This document shows, one piece after another, positions 32,236 to 39,677 of a stretch of DNA of 64,000 bases; the stretch's first letter is position 1; every line of letters begins with the position of its first letter. A program made the translations under genes and the position numbers. Source of the stretch: CBFHSF01 sp965661055 (GTDB lineage Bacteria > Bacteroidota > Bacteroidia > Flavobacteriales > Schleiferiaceae). Location: contig CBFICS010000006.1 in NCBI GenBank assembly GCA_965661055.1, positions 79,438 to 143,437 of the forward strand. The letters are read 5' to 3'. The notes beneath the pieces were generated by a model. The model made no database searches and was not told the DNA's origin. It worked only from the letters and a program-made list of their open reading frames with translations.

Positions 32236-32369
32236 TGACAGATATAGACTTCTTTGCAATCGGAATTAACGCCCTTATTTGGGGGGTAGGATTCATACTT
32301 CTTGTTTATTTAATTTTTAAGAGAATTAAAGACAAGAAAAATGAAGATTTTGAACAAAGAGATAACTAG
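32235..32369 (+). CDS. 44-residue single-pass membrane microprotein
   Basis: This short frame is not in usual gene lists. ATG overlaps the YbjQ stop (TAATG), and the product is 44 residues: a short acidic lead (MTDIDFF), one hydrophobic helix (about 8-28, AIGINALIWGVGFILLVYLIF) and a charged tail (KRIKDKKNEDFEQRDN). The positive-inside pattern puts the tail in the cytoplasm. A hairpin terminator follows about 60 bases later. Start overlap, clean membrane topology and a terminator support it as a real coupled gene. No family is recognised. Confidence 0.55.
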   Translation: MTDIDFFAIGINALIWGVGFILLVYLIFKRIKDKKNEDFEQRDN

Positions 32370-32432
32370 GGAATTTGATCTTTAAATAATTTTCTTTGGC
32401 TCTTTGGGCTAATTTTCTTGTGATAGAATAAT

Positions 32433-32454
32433 AAAATCCCTGAAAAGGGGTTTT
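32433..32454 (+). terminator. Terminator after the YbjQ-microprotein pair
   Basis: AAAATCCC, loop TGAAAA, GGGGTTTT: an 8-bp stem including one T-G pair, with T built into the 3' arm. It sits immediately upstream of the -7 box of the next gene (32461). Confidence 0.6.
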
Positions 32455-32460
32455 CTATTC

Positions 32461-32468
32461 TATATTTG
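32461..32468 (+). promoter_or_regulatory. -7 element close to the beta-helix lipoprotein start
   Basis: TATATTTG (TAnnTTTG) ends four bases before the ATG at 32473. Transcription would begin at or near the ATG, giving an essentially leaderless mRNA. No -33 TTG is clear. Confidence 0.5.
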
Positions 32469-32472
32469 CCAC

Positions 32473-33966
32473 ATGAAAAAAACGTTTCTAGGAATCAGAT
32501 TGCTTTCTCTATTGGTCTTTGGTTGTAGAAAGACGAACAACTTCACGCATTCAGCTAAAAACCTAGCATTCTCTGCAGACACCGTATTTCTAGATACTGT
32601 ATTCTCTACCATTGGTTCAAGTACTAGAACCTTAAAAGTCTACAACCCCTCTGAAGAAGACATCTACATTTCTAACATTAGATTAGGTAGAGGAAATTCC
32701 TCATTTTATCGGATGAATGTAAACGGTACTTCTACCAAAAACATTAACAATGTTGAGCTCTTAGCCAAAGACAGTATATATATATTCATTGAAATTACCG
32801 CAGATGTTCAAGGTTCTTTGAACTTACTTTATACAGATTCTATAGTCTTCAATACAGGAGGCGTTGTTCAAGATGTTGATTTGGTAACTCTGGCAAAAGA
32901 CGCCTACTTTCACTATGCCGACAAGAGTTTAACCATTGCGCAAAGTCCGCCATTCAGCGATATTATTATCCCCTACTCTATTCTTGGTTGCAATGAAGTT
33001 TGGACTAATGACAAGCCACATGTGGTGTATGGGTATGCGGTGGTTGACAGCGCCTGTACGTTAATTATTGAGCCTGGGGCCGAGGTCCATTTTCACAATG
33101 GTTCAGGTTTGTGGGTTTACCGAAACGGTAATTTACAAATGGATCCGTCAAACACCGGTAACATTGAAAACAACCCAATTGTACTTCAGGGCGACAGATT
33201 AGAACCTTTTTACGAGGACGTCCCTGGTCAATGGGGAGGCATATTTGGCGGTATTTACATTATGGGAGGAAGTGAAAATAACCTAATCAATCATGCCATC
33301 ATAAAAAATGCTACCATAGCAATAAGAACTGATTCAGTAGGTCTAAATAATTCAAACCTCAACTTAACCTTGAGCAATTCGGTTATCACGAACCACTCAA
33401 GGGTTGGACTTTACGGCGGATTTTCTAATATCAAAGCTGAAAACAACGTGTTTTCAAACTGTGGCATCTCTGCCTTTTATGGCCTTGGCGGGAGGTATGA
33501 TTTCAAACACTGTACCTTTGGAAATTATTGGAATCAATCTTCTAGATCAACCAGCACGGTGACTCTTTCAAATTATTTTGAAGATGGAATAGGCAATCAA
33601 TACATCCGAGAGTTGGCAAATGCCTACTTTGGAAACTGTATTATTTACGGAAGTAAGGTTTCTGAAGTAAGAATTGATGAAGCAGGTAGCAACCAACACA
33701 ATTACCAATTCAACACTTGTTTTATTAGGCTAGATCCAAACCCCATAGACAATAGCTATGACATTCTAGATCCCGCAAGGTTTACCAATTGTATTTTTAA
33801 TCAAGATCCCGATTTTATCGATTATCAAAATCTAAATTTCCAATTAGATTCAACTAGCACAGCATTAAACATCGGGAATTCAGTCGATGCAAATGTAGTT
33901 CCTGAAGACATTCTTGGCAACAACAGATTGGCTACTCCAGACCTTGGAGCTTTTGAAAGGCAATAA
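32473..33966 (+). CDS. Right-handed parallel beta-helix lipoprotein
   Basis: A 497-residue protein. A lipoprotein signal (KKTFLGIRLLSLLVFGC) has its lipobox Cys near residue 18. After about 150 residues of beta-rich sequence with SSTRTLKVYNPSEEDIYISN come repeated beta-strand turns (about 225-440) with N/G-rich ends (NNLINHAIIKNATIAI, NLTLSNSVITNHSRVGLYGG, IKAENNVFSNCGISAFYGLG). These are typical of parallel beta-helix proteins related to pectate-lyase folds. No catalytic triad can be identified. It probably sits on the cell surface or periplasmic face. The function is unknown. Its end is 2 bases from the convergent LuxC gene. Confidence 0.8.
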   Translation: MKKTFLGIRLLSLLVFGCRKTNNFTHSAKNLAFSADTVFLDTVFSTIGSSTRTLKVYNPSEEDIYISNIRLGRGNSSFYRMNVNGTSTKNINNVELLAKDSIYIFIEITADVQGSLNLLYTDSIVFNTGGVVQDVDLVTLAKDAYFHYADKSLTIAQSPPFSDIIIPYSILGCNEVWTNDKPHVVYGYAVVDSACTLIIEPGAEVHFHNGSGLWVYRNGNLQMDPSNTGNIENNPIVLQGDRLEPFYEDVPGQWGGIFGGIYIMGGSENNLINHAIIKNATIAIRTDSVGLNNSNLNLTLSNSVITNHSRVGLYGGFSNIKAENNVFSNCGISAFYGLGGRYDFKHCTFGNYWNQSSRSTSTVTLSNYFEDGIGNQYIRELANAYFGNCIIYGSKVSEVRIDEAGSNQHNYQFNTCFIRLDPNPIDNSYDILDPARFTNCIFNQDPDFIDYQNLNFQLDSTSTALNIGNSVDANVVPEDILGNNRLATPDLGAFERQ

Positions 33967-33967
33967 T

Positions 33968-35026
33968 TTATAACGACCTTAAAAAAGACACAGTATCTAC
34001 ACCGTCTGCGTATTGAGACAGCTTTGGTCTTTGTGCTTCGCCGAAACCAACTGACCTTGGATAACCCTCGTGCAAACTAACAGTACATTGAATTTTTTCT
34101 TCCATCTCTTGAAGTTGCTTTGCTAATTTGGTTGAGTCCTCATAATACTCATAATGAACCATTGAAACTGCAGAGTTCAATTTTTCATTTTCTAAAAACA
34201 TAACAAATCCATTTTCAATGAGAGCGTCTTTATTCATTAAGTAAATGGCCTTCTGGTAATCGTAGTTATTTCCATACTTCTTATTGTTGATGACATAATG
34301 GAAATCTACCAACTGCCCAAAAATCAAATCAAGATTATACCCTTTTGGGAGATATAGCTTTGTGACATTTCTACACCCCAATCCGAAATACCTAAACAAG
34401 TCCTCACCAAGTGCCTTTAACTGTTCTGTCGTTTCATCTCCTGTAAGAACAGCTACTGAAGTTCTGTTCTTTCTTATGATGTGCGGCTTTTTTCCAAAGT
34501 AATAATCAAAATATCTAGCGGTATTATCACTACCTGTGGCTATCACTGCCTCAGCGTCATTCAAACGCTCAACCACCTTTAATCGATCTTTTAATGGAGG
34601 AAAAACTTCAACCACTTGATCTAGGGCCCAGGTCATGAGCACCTTATCATCAGAAGAAAGCTTGGCCATCAAAAAATGACCTGTAAACAAAACGCTAAGA
34701 GCATCGTGAAGACCTACCAAAGGAATGTTCCCTGCCATGATGACTCCGACCTTTACGGGATTTTCTTTTAAACGCAAACCTTCAGTACCTATCCAGCCTT
34801 CTATTTGAGTTTGATCAGATAGCGCGTTTGACCATTCTGATAAGGCAAACGCCACCTCACTTGCGTCAAACCACCCGTTTTCAGAACGTGACCTAATGAC
34901 AAGAGTTTCAAGCATTGGATTTTCAGGGGTTCTGCCATGATGGAGGTCATCTGCAACCTTAGCTAATTCAGAAAATTTTTCGGATAAACGAATAAAGCCG
35001 TTTACAATCTCAGGAAAGTCAAACAT
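33968..35026 (-). CDS. Acyl-CoA reductase (LuxC family)
   Basis: About 352 residues from the ATG at 35026 (MFDFPEIVNGFIRLSEKF); a longer frame starts at 35056. The LuxC/acyl-CoA reductase pattern is present: NPVKVGVIMAGNIPLVGLHD (about 90-110), ATGSDNTARYFDYYFGKKPH, RKNRTSVAVLTGDET, and GLGCRNVTKLYLP around the catalytic Cys (near residue 220). LuxC reduces acyl groups to aldehydes with NADPH. There are no luxD, luxE or luciferase genes here, so it is not a light operon. It is divergent from a ferredoxin across 55 bases, a conserved pair in Bacteroidota. The physiological substrate is unknown. Confidence 0.85.
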   Translation of the reverse strand: MFDFPEIVNGFIRLSEKFSELAKVADDLHHGRTPENPMLETLVIRSRSENGWFDASEVAFALSEWSNALSDQTQIEGWIGTEGLRLKENPVKVGVIMAGNIPLVGLHDALSVLFTGHFLMAKLSSDDKVLMTWALDQVVEVFPPLKDRLKVVERLNDAEAVIATGSDNTARYFDYYFGKKPHIIRKNRTSVAVLTGDETTEQLKALGEDLFRYFGLGCRNVTKLYLPKGYNLDLIFGQLVDFHYVINNKKYGNNYDYQKAIYLMNKDALIENGFVMFLENEKLNSAVSMVHYEYYEDSTKLAKQLQEMEEKIQCTVSLHEGYPRSVGFGEAQRPKLSQYADGVDTVSFLRSL

Positions 35027-35046
35027 TTCTAATGATAGTTTTGTTA

Positions 35047-35058
35047 CTTTGTACAAAG
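35047..35058. promoter_or_regulatory. 12-bp palindrome between luxC-type gene and ferredoxin
   Basis: CTTTGTACAAAG is a perfect palindrome in the 54-base divergent spacer. Each strand reads a -7-like TTTG, and the minus strand also has TAAATTTG at 35071-35064. It could be a shared operator or two facing promoter boxes. Confidence 0.4.
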
Positions 35059-35080
35059 AAACGCAAATTTAAGGCTGAAA

Positions 35081-35428
35081 ATGGCAATTAAAATAACAGA
35101 CGAATGTATTAATTGTGGCGCATGTGAACCCGAGTGCCCAAATAATGCAATTTATGAAGGCGCAATGGAGTGGCGCTTTTCTGATGGCACTGATTTAAAA
35201 GGCGACATTGTTACCACAAGTGGTACCAAGTTAAATGCTGACGAAGCTCAAGAGCCTGTTGACTATGACGTTTATTATATTGTTACAGACAAATGTACAG
35301 AGTGTGTGGGCTTCCATGAAACGCCTCAATGTGCAGAGGTCTGCCCTGTAGATTGTTGTGTTCCTGATGAAGACCATGAGGAATCAGAAGAACAGCTTCA
35401 CAAGAAAAAAGATTTTCTACATGTATAA
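35081..35428 (+). CDS. 4Fe-4S dicluster ferredoxin (Alvin-type)
   Basis: A 115-residue ferredoxin. The first cluster motif is CINCGACEPECP (residues 11-22, CxxCxxCxxxC). The second is the Alvin-type CTECVGFHETPQCAEVCPVDC (from about residue 71), with the long insertion between the second and third Cys. The C-terminal tail is acidic then Lys-rich. It transfers low-potential electrons in the cytoplasm. It is divergent from the LuxC-type reductase, and the two are kept together in many Bacteroidota, although NADPH rather than ferredoxin is the known LuxC donor. It ends at a strong terminator. Confidence 0.93.
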   Translation: MAIKITDECINCGACEPECPNNAIYEGAMEWRFSDGTDLKGDIVTTSGTKLNADEAQEPVDYDVYYIVTDKCTECVGFHETPQCAEVCPVDCCVPDEDHEESEEQLHKKKDFLHV

Positions 35429-35429
35429 T

Positions 35430-35456
35430 AAAATCCCGCTTTCGCGGGATTTTTTA
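35430..35456 (+). terminator. Rho-independent terminator after ferredoxin
   Basis: ATCCCGC-TTTC-GCGGGAT (35433-35450) with an A tract before and TTTTTT after. It is the same 18-mer as at 11383-11400, directly after the ferredoxin stop. Confidence 0.92.
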
Positions 35457-35501
35457 TGTACTATTCATTCTCTACCTTCGTTAAAAGAAAAATGAAAATT
35501 C

Positions 35502-36413
35502 ATGAAGCTTAAAATACTTGGTTTTGTTTTCTCAATTTTTACCCTAAGTGTTCTAGGGCAAGAATCAGACCTTGAGGTTTACACCGACTCATTAGATCAA
35601 TGGTCTCAAACATTCAGTACCGCAAAATACGAGAAAAAAAGAAGAGTTGCCCTTGAAAAATTTAATGAAGGAGTTTTAAATTGGCTACAATCAAACCCTT
35701 CACAAGACCTTCTAAAAAAAATAAAACCACTTTCTAACCTTCGTTCAAAAGACGGAAAACTTTCTGTTTACACATGGGGCTTTGCAAGGGCTGGTGGTAT
35801 TTTTGAGTTTTATGGCTACATCCATTACAACGATGATTGGATTCAATTAATCGACTCTTCAGGAGAAAACATTCCAGAAGTTGAGTACCAATGGCTAGGA
35901 AGCAAAAGATGGTATGGAGCGTTTTACTACGATTTGGTTCAAACGAAAAAGGAGGAAAAAAAAATTTACAACCTCATTGGTTTTAGACCTAGGTTAACAG
36001 GATTTCAAGAAAAGGTAATTGAACCCATTGAAGAGGTTGACCAAAATTCAGATTTTAGATTTGGATCAAAGGTTTTTGAAACACCAGAAATAGAAGACAA
36101 TAAATTCATTAAAAAACCCAATAGATTGGTATTTAGATACTCGCCATCACACAATGCAAGTATTAAGTATTTAGAGGCAGAGGATCTTATATTAATCGAC
36201 CATTTAACTGCCCCCGATGCTTCCTTAAAAAAACAATGGGATAAATACGGTCCTGATTTTAGTTATGACGCTTTAACGTGGGAGGATGAATCTTGGGTTT
36301 TAAAAACAAGGGTTGTTTTTGACAGTCCGATAAAAACGAAACCACGTCAAGAAAACTTTGATTCAGGTCTAGCCCCAAAAAGAAAACCTGAGAATTCAAA
36401 AGGTGAAAAATAA
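35502..36413 (+). CDS. Secreted hypothetical protein
   Basis: A 303-residue protein with a signal peptide (KLKILGFVFSIFTLSVLGQ, cleavage near 19). The mature part is alpha/beta with many Lys and Trp, including LRSKDGKLSVYTWGFARAGG, GFRPRLTGFQEKVIEPIEEV and RLVFRYSPSHNASIKYLEAE, and a Pro/Lys-rich C-terminus. I do not recognise a domain. A -7-like TACCTTCG lies about 20 bases upstream. It is probably periplasmic or exported; no lipobox or sorting domain is present. Its end is followed by a strong bidirectional terminator shared with pruA. Confidence 0.75.
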   Translation: MKLKILGFVFSIFTLSVLGQESDLEVYTDSLDQWSQTFSTAKYEKKRRVALEKFNEGVLNWLQSNPSQDLLKKIKPLSNLRSKDGKLSVYTWGFARAGGIFEFYGYIHYNDDWIQLIDSSGENIPEVEYQWLGSKRWYGAFYYDLVQTKKEEKKIYNLIGFRPRLTGFQEKVIEPIEEVDQNSDFRFGSKVFETPEIEDNKFIKKPNRLVFRYSPSHNASIKYLEAEDLILIDHLTAPDASLKKQWDKYGPDFSYDALTWEDESWVLKTRVVFDSPIKTKPRQENFDSGLAPKRKPENSKGEK

Positions 36414-36522
36414 CCCAAGGTCAGCCAAAGGGGGCCTCCAACCTCCTCCCCGATTTTAAGGTAAACAATTCTTCTTATTACTACCAGTTTTAAACGGTTT
36501 CAATCGACAAAATTCGCAACAA

Positions 36523-36550
36523 AAAAGGGGAAGCAAATGCTTCCCCTTTT
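36523..36550. terminator. Bidirectional terminator between hypothetical gene and pruA
   Basis: AAAAGGGGAAGC-AAAT-GCTTCCCCTTTT: a perfect 12-bp stem with A and T tracts on both sides. It serves the plus-strand gene ending at 36413 and the minus-strand pruA ending at 36573. Confidence 0.93.
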
Positions 36551-36572
36551 AATATTATTCAGAATACCAGAT

Positions 36573-38198
36573 TTAGTCTAAAAACGGATATCTATAATTA
36601 ACTGGCGGGACAAAAGTCTCCTTAATGGTTCTTGGGCTAACCCAACGCAATAAGTTTAAGTAACTACCTGCCTTGTCATTTGTTCCAGAACCTCTTGCTC
36701 CTCCAAATGGTTGTTGACCTACAACAGCACCTGTTGGTTTATCGTTAATATAGAAGTTTCCAGCTGCATTTTGTAGAACTCTTGTAGCTTCTTCTGCAGC
36801 ATAGCGATCTTTTGAGAAGATGGCACCTGTTAAGGCGTATTCAGAAGTAGAATCAATCAACTCCATAGTTTCATTCCAATCTTCATCATTGTATACAAAA
36901 ATGGTGATAACTGGCCCAAAAATTTCTTCACACATGGTTCTGAATTTTGGATTTGAAGTAACGACAACAGTCGGCTCAATAAAGTAACCTACAGAATCAT
37001 CATAATTCCCTCCGATTACAATTTCAGCATCATCTTGTCCTTTGATGTAATCTATGTAACCAGCAATTTTATCAAAAGATTTTTTATCAATAACAGCGTT
37101 AATGAAGTTTGAGAAATCTTCTGGAGAACCCATTTTAAATGATGACACATCATCAATAACTAGTTGTCTTACCTCATCCCACATAGATGCAGGAATGTAA
37201 GCTCTAGAAGCAGCCGAACACTTCTGACCTTGGAATTCAAATGCACCTCTTGAAATTCCCGTTGCAACCTCTACAGGGTTAGCACTTGGGTGAGCAAGAA
37301 TAAAGTCTTTACCCCCTGTTTCTCCTACAATTCTAGGGTAAGTTCTATATTTCTCAATATTCGAACCAATTTCTTTCCACAGGTGACGGAAAACTCCAGT
37401 TGAGCCTGTAAAGTGTAATCCAGAAAAGTCTTTGTGTTTAAATACTACATCTCCTGCATCCGGACCGTCAGCAAAAATTAAATTCACAACACCATCAGGC
37501 AACCCTGCTTCTTTAAAGATTTCCATAACAACAGCTGCAGAATATACTTGAGTATCAGCAGGCTTCCAAACAACTACATTCCCCATAAGGGCTGCTGAGG
37601 CTGGAAGGTTACCAGCAATAGCTGTAAAGTTGAATGGTGTGATGGCAAAAACAAATCCTTCTAGAGGTCTGTATTCCAAACGGTTCCAAATTCCTTCTGC
37701 AGACTCAGGTTGTTGTTCGTAAATGTCTACCATGTATTGAACGTTGAATCTTAAGAAGTCGGCAAACTCACAAGCAGCATCAATCTCTGCTTGGTAAGCA
37801 TTCTTTGATTGAGCTAACATGGTTGCCGCATTAATTTTTGAACGGTATGGTCCAGAAACTAAATCAGCCGCTTTTAGGAAAATGGCTGCACGGTGTTCCC
37901 ATGGCAAGTTTGCCCATTTCTTTCTAGCTTCTAAAGCAGCGTTAATGGCCTCTGTAACATGTTGGCTTGTCCCTCTATTGAAATAACCTAATAAATGGTT
38001 TTTATCATGTGGAGGATGCATTGGCACTTTATCATCAGTGGTAACTTCTTTATCACCAATATACATAGGGATATCAACGGTTACTGACTTTAGCTCAGCA
38101 TATGTTTTTTGAAGATTCTTTCTTTCTGGGGTCCCAGGACCATAACTTAATACGGGTTCATTTACAGGAACCGGTACTTGGAAAACACCTTTTGGCAT
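36573..38198 (-). CDS. pruA: L-glutamate gamma-semialdehyde dehydrogenase (PruA)
   Basis: 541 residues from the ATG at 38198 (MPKGVFQVPVPVNEPVLSYG), the usual length for a stand-alone P5C dehydrogenase. The longer frame to 38318 is rejected because it crosses the upstream gene's terminator and a promoter. Motifs: FAITPFNFTAIAGNLPASAAL, NAD-site FTGSTGVFRHLW, and GGKDFILAHPSANPVEV and FEFQGQKCSAASRAYIP, with the catalytic Cys in QKCSAAS (Cys near 308) and the Glu in VGETGGKD. It oxidises glutamate semialdehyde to glutamate in proline catabolism. Its partner PutA-type proline dehydrogenase is not in the window. Confidence 0.95.
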   Translation of the reverse strand: MPKGVFQVPVPVNEPVLSYGPGTPERKNLQKTYAELKSVTVDIPMYIGDKEVTTDDKVPMHPPHDKNHLLGYFNRGTSQHVTEAINAALEARKKWANLPWEHRAAIFLKAADLVSGPYRSKINAATMLAQSKNAYQAEIDAACEFADFLRFNVQYMVDIYEQQPESAEGIWNRLEYRPLEGFVFAITPFNFTAIAGNLPASAALMGNVVVWKPADTQVYSAAVVMEIFKEAGLPDGVVNLIFADGPDAGDVVFKHKDFSGLHFTGSTGVFRHLWKEIGSNIEKYRTYPRIVGETGGKDFILAHPSANPVEVATGISRGAFEFQGQKCSAASRAYIPASMWDEVRQLVIDDVSSFKMGSPEDFSNFINAVIDKKSFDKIAGYIDYIKGQDDAEIVIGGNYDDSVGYFIEPTVVVTSNPKFRTMCEEIFGPVITIFVYNDEDWNETMELIDSTSEYALTGAIFSKDRYAAEEATRVLQNAAGNFYINDKPTGAVVGQQPFGGARGSGTNDKAGSYLNLLRWVSPRTIKETFVPPVNYRYPFLD

Positions 38199-38234
38199 AT
38201 TATTAAATTTTAAAAATTTATTTTTTCGCAGATA

Positions 38235-38242
38235 CAAAGATA
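38235..38242 (-). promoter_or_regulatory. -7 element of pruA
   Basis: On the minus strand it reads TATCTTTG, matching TAnnTTTG, about 36 bases before the ATG at 38198 and directly after the T tract of the upstream gene's terminator. Confidence 0.55.
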
Positions 38243-38266
38243 AAAAAACCCTGCCGAGGGGCAGGG
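38242..38266 (-). terminator. Terminator of the outer-membrane protein gene
   Basis: On the minus strand: CCCTGCC-CCTC-GGCAGGG, then seven T. It is a perfect 7-bp GC-rich stem with a U tract, 27 bases after the stop of the gene at 38293-38964. Confidence 0.92.
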
Positions 38267-38292
38267 TAATATGGGTCACAATTGTAGTATTC

Positions 38293-38964
38293 TTAGAATA
38301 CTTCTGGTGAACTGTCAAATAAGGTGAATTTAAGTCCTAAGTTAACACCCAAAAAAGGTGTAGCTGGGTAAGTAGCCTCGCCTTCTGCTTGTATAGGGTT
38401 TGCAGGATCTATTGGATTTGGAACCTCAATGATGATGGTTTCTTTTTTTTCATTAAAAACAAGGTTATAATTAACCTCAAGATTTAACGCTACCCACTTA
38501 TTAAAAGCGTAGTCAAAACCAATTCTTGGTGAAATACCAAATCCACCTTGATCAATATTCTGATCTTTAATACTTGCATTTGCCGCCAAAAACTCTTCAG
38601 AATACCTCAACTCATTTTGCATCAAATAAAAACCTAATCCCAAACCGGCGTAAGGTTTAAAGTCATCAGTTAAGAAGAAATATCTTCCCACCGCTTGGAT
38701 AGGAAAAGATGTATATAGGTTTGAAGCTACACCCATTTCTGTTTCAGGAAAAAACAGTCCGTTCACTTCAATACCTGCAGAAATTTGTTCGGTAATAAAA
38801 TAATTTAGAGAAACAGTTCCTCCAAATCCCATGTCGCTAGCGTCGCCAAAATCACCCATCGGTAGTGCTAATGCTCCACCTAAACCAAGGTCCATTTTTT
38901 GAGCGTTCAAAGACGAACCTAAAGACATTGCCACAAGGGCGAATAAAAATGTTATTTTTTTCAT
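38293..38964 (-). CDS. Outer-membrane beta-barrel protein (OmpW/porin-like)
   Basis: About 223 residues from the ATG at 38964 (MKKITFLFALVAMSLG); an upstream in-frame Met at 39003 gives 13 extra, non-signal residues. A signal peptide with cleavage after LNAQ (near 22) is followed by alternating amphipathic strands with GLGGALALPMGDFG, GFGGTVSLNYFITEQISAGIE and FKPYAGLGLGFYLM. It ends in FLGVNLGLKFTLFDSSPEVF with a terminal aromatic-rich strand. This matches the outer-membrane beta-barrel family; the cargo is unknown. A TAGATTTG box lies upstream (39008-39001). Confidence 0.85.
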   Translation of the reverse strand: MKKITFLFALVAMSLGSSLNAQKMDLGLGGALALPMGDFGDASDMGFGGTVSLNYFITEQISAGIEVNGLFFPETEMGVASNLYTSFPIQAVGRYFFLTDDFKPYAGLGLGFYLMQNELRYSEEFLAANASIKDQNIDQGGFGISPRIGFDYAFNKWVALNLEVNYNLVFNEKKETIIIEVPNPIDPANPIQAEGEATYPATPFLGVNLGLKFTLFDSSPEVF

Positions 38965-39000
38965 GGTACAATTTAAGTTTAGGGTTATTCTCCTAATGTT

Positions 39001-39008
39001 CAAATCTA
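39001..39008 (-). promoter_or_regulatory. -7 element for the outer-membrane protein gene
   Basis: On the minus strand it reads TAGATTTG (TAnnTTTG), about 36 bases before the ATG at 38964, just after the phosphoesterase stop. It allows transcription separate from the dnaN unit. Confidence 0.4.
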
Positions 39009-39014
39009 AAAAAA

Positions 39015-39677
39015 TTACTGAACATTCGATTTTTTCTTTTTCACATTTACAAGATCCTCTTCAGCGGTTGGAACGGTAATGACCTCTTTAACCTTTCCCT
39101 TATAAGAAAGTACAAGACCTGTCAATCCTTTTCCATTCACCGCTCCGGTATCAATACACCAAGCATTTTCTTTTTTGTAATGTTTGGCTTGCCCAGTTTC
39201 TTGGGCTATGTGACCGAACACTTGCAATTTATCTAACGGCTTTATGCTTGACCTATTATAAAGTACTCCACGAGTATTCTCTTCACTAAAGGGTTTTTTA
39301 GTACTCTTTGCAACGCCTGCATGAGATATTAAAACATATGGATTCTCCCAAGTCATGGGCATTTCTTTAACCCAGCCCCTAATGGTAGACCATTCCATTC
39401 CATGTTTTAAGGCATTCTTTCGAGTCTTAATAACCATAGGTGACTGTGAAGCTTGTAACAGCTTCATTTCATGATTTCCTTTCAGAAAAAATGCCTGGTA
39501 TGGATATTCCTCTTGAAGCTTTAGTGCTAGTTTTAAACAGCGGCCAGAATGGCGCCCTTTATTAACAAGGTCTCCTAGTTGCACTAGGTACATTGTTTCA
39601 GGGTTCCAGTGCTTTTTTAGCAGTCGTTTAAACGTGTAATAGCACCCATGGACATCACCTACAACTAGGATATCCAT
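39015..39677 (-). CDS. Metallophosphoesterase (ApaH/PrpE-like)
   Basis: A 220-residue calcineurin-like phosphoesterase. Metal-ligand motifs are in order: VVGDVHGCYYTF (about 5-16, GDxHG), LGDLVNKGRHSG (about 34-45, GDxVxxG), LKGNHEMKLL (about 64-73, GNHE) and ISHAGVAK (about 113-120). The substrate could be a dinucleoside polyphosphate or a phosphoprotein; it is not evident. The C-terminus is Lys-rich (EEDLVNVKKKKSN). The ATG immediately follows the dnaN stop with no gap, so it is almost certainly translated from the dnaN mRNA. Confidence 0.85.
   Translation of the reverse strand: MDILVVGDVHGCYYTFKRLLKKHWNPETMYLVQLGDLVNKGRHSGRCLKLALKLQEEYPYQAFFLKGNHEMKLLQASQSPMVIKTRKNALKHGMEWSTIRGWVKEMPMTWENPYVLISHAGVAKSTKKPFSEENTRGVLYNRSSIKPLDKLQVFGHIAQETGQAKHYKKENAWCIDTGAVNGKGLTGLVLSYKGKVKEVITVPTAEEDLVNVKKKKSNVQ

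Noticed and set aside
38199..38318. N-terminal extension of pruA
   Set aside because: It runs through a terminator, a promoter box and the end of the upstream gene.
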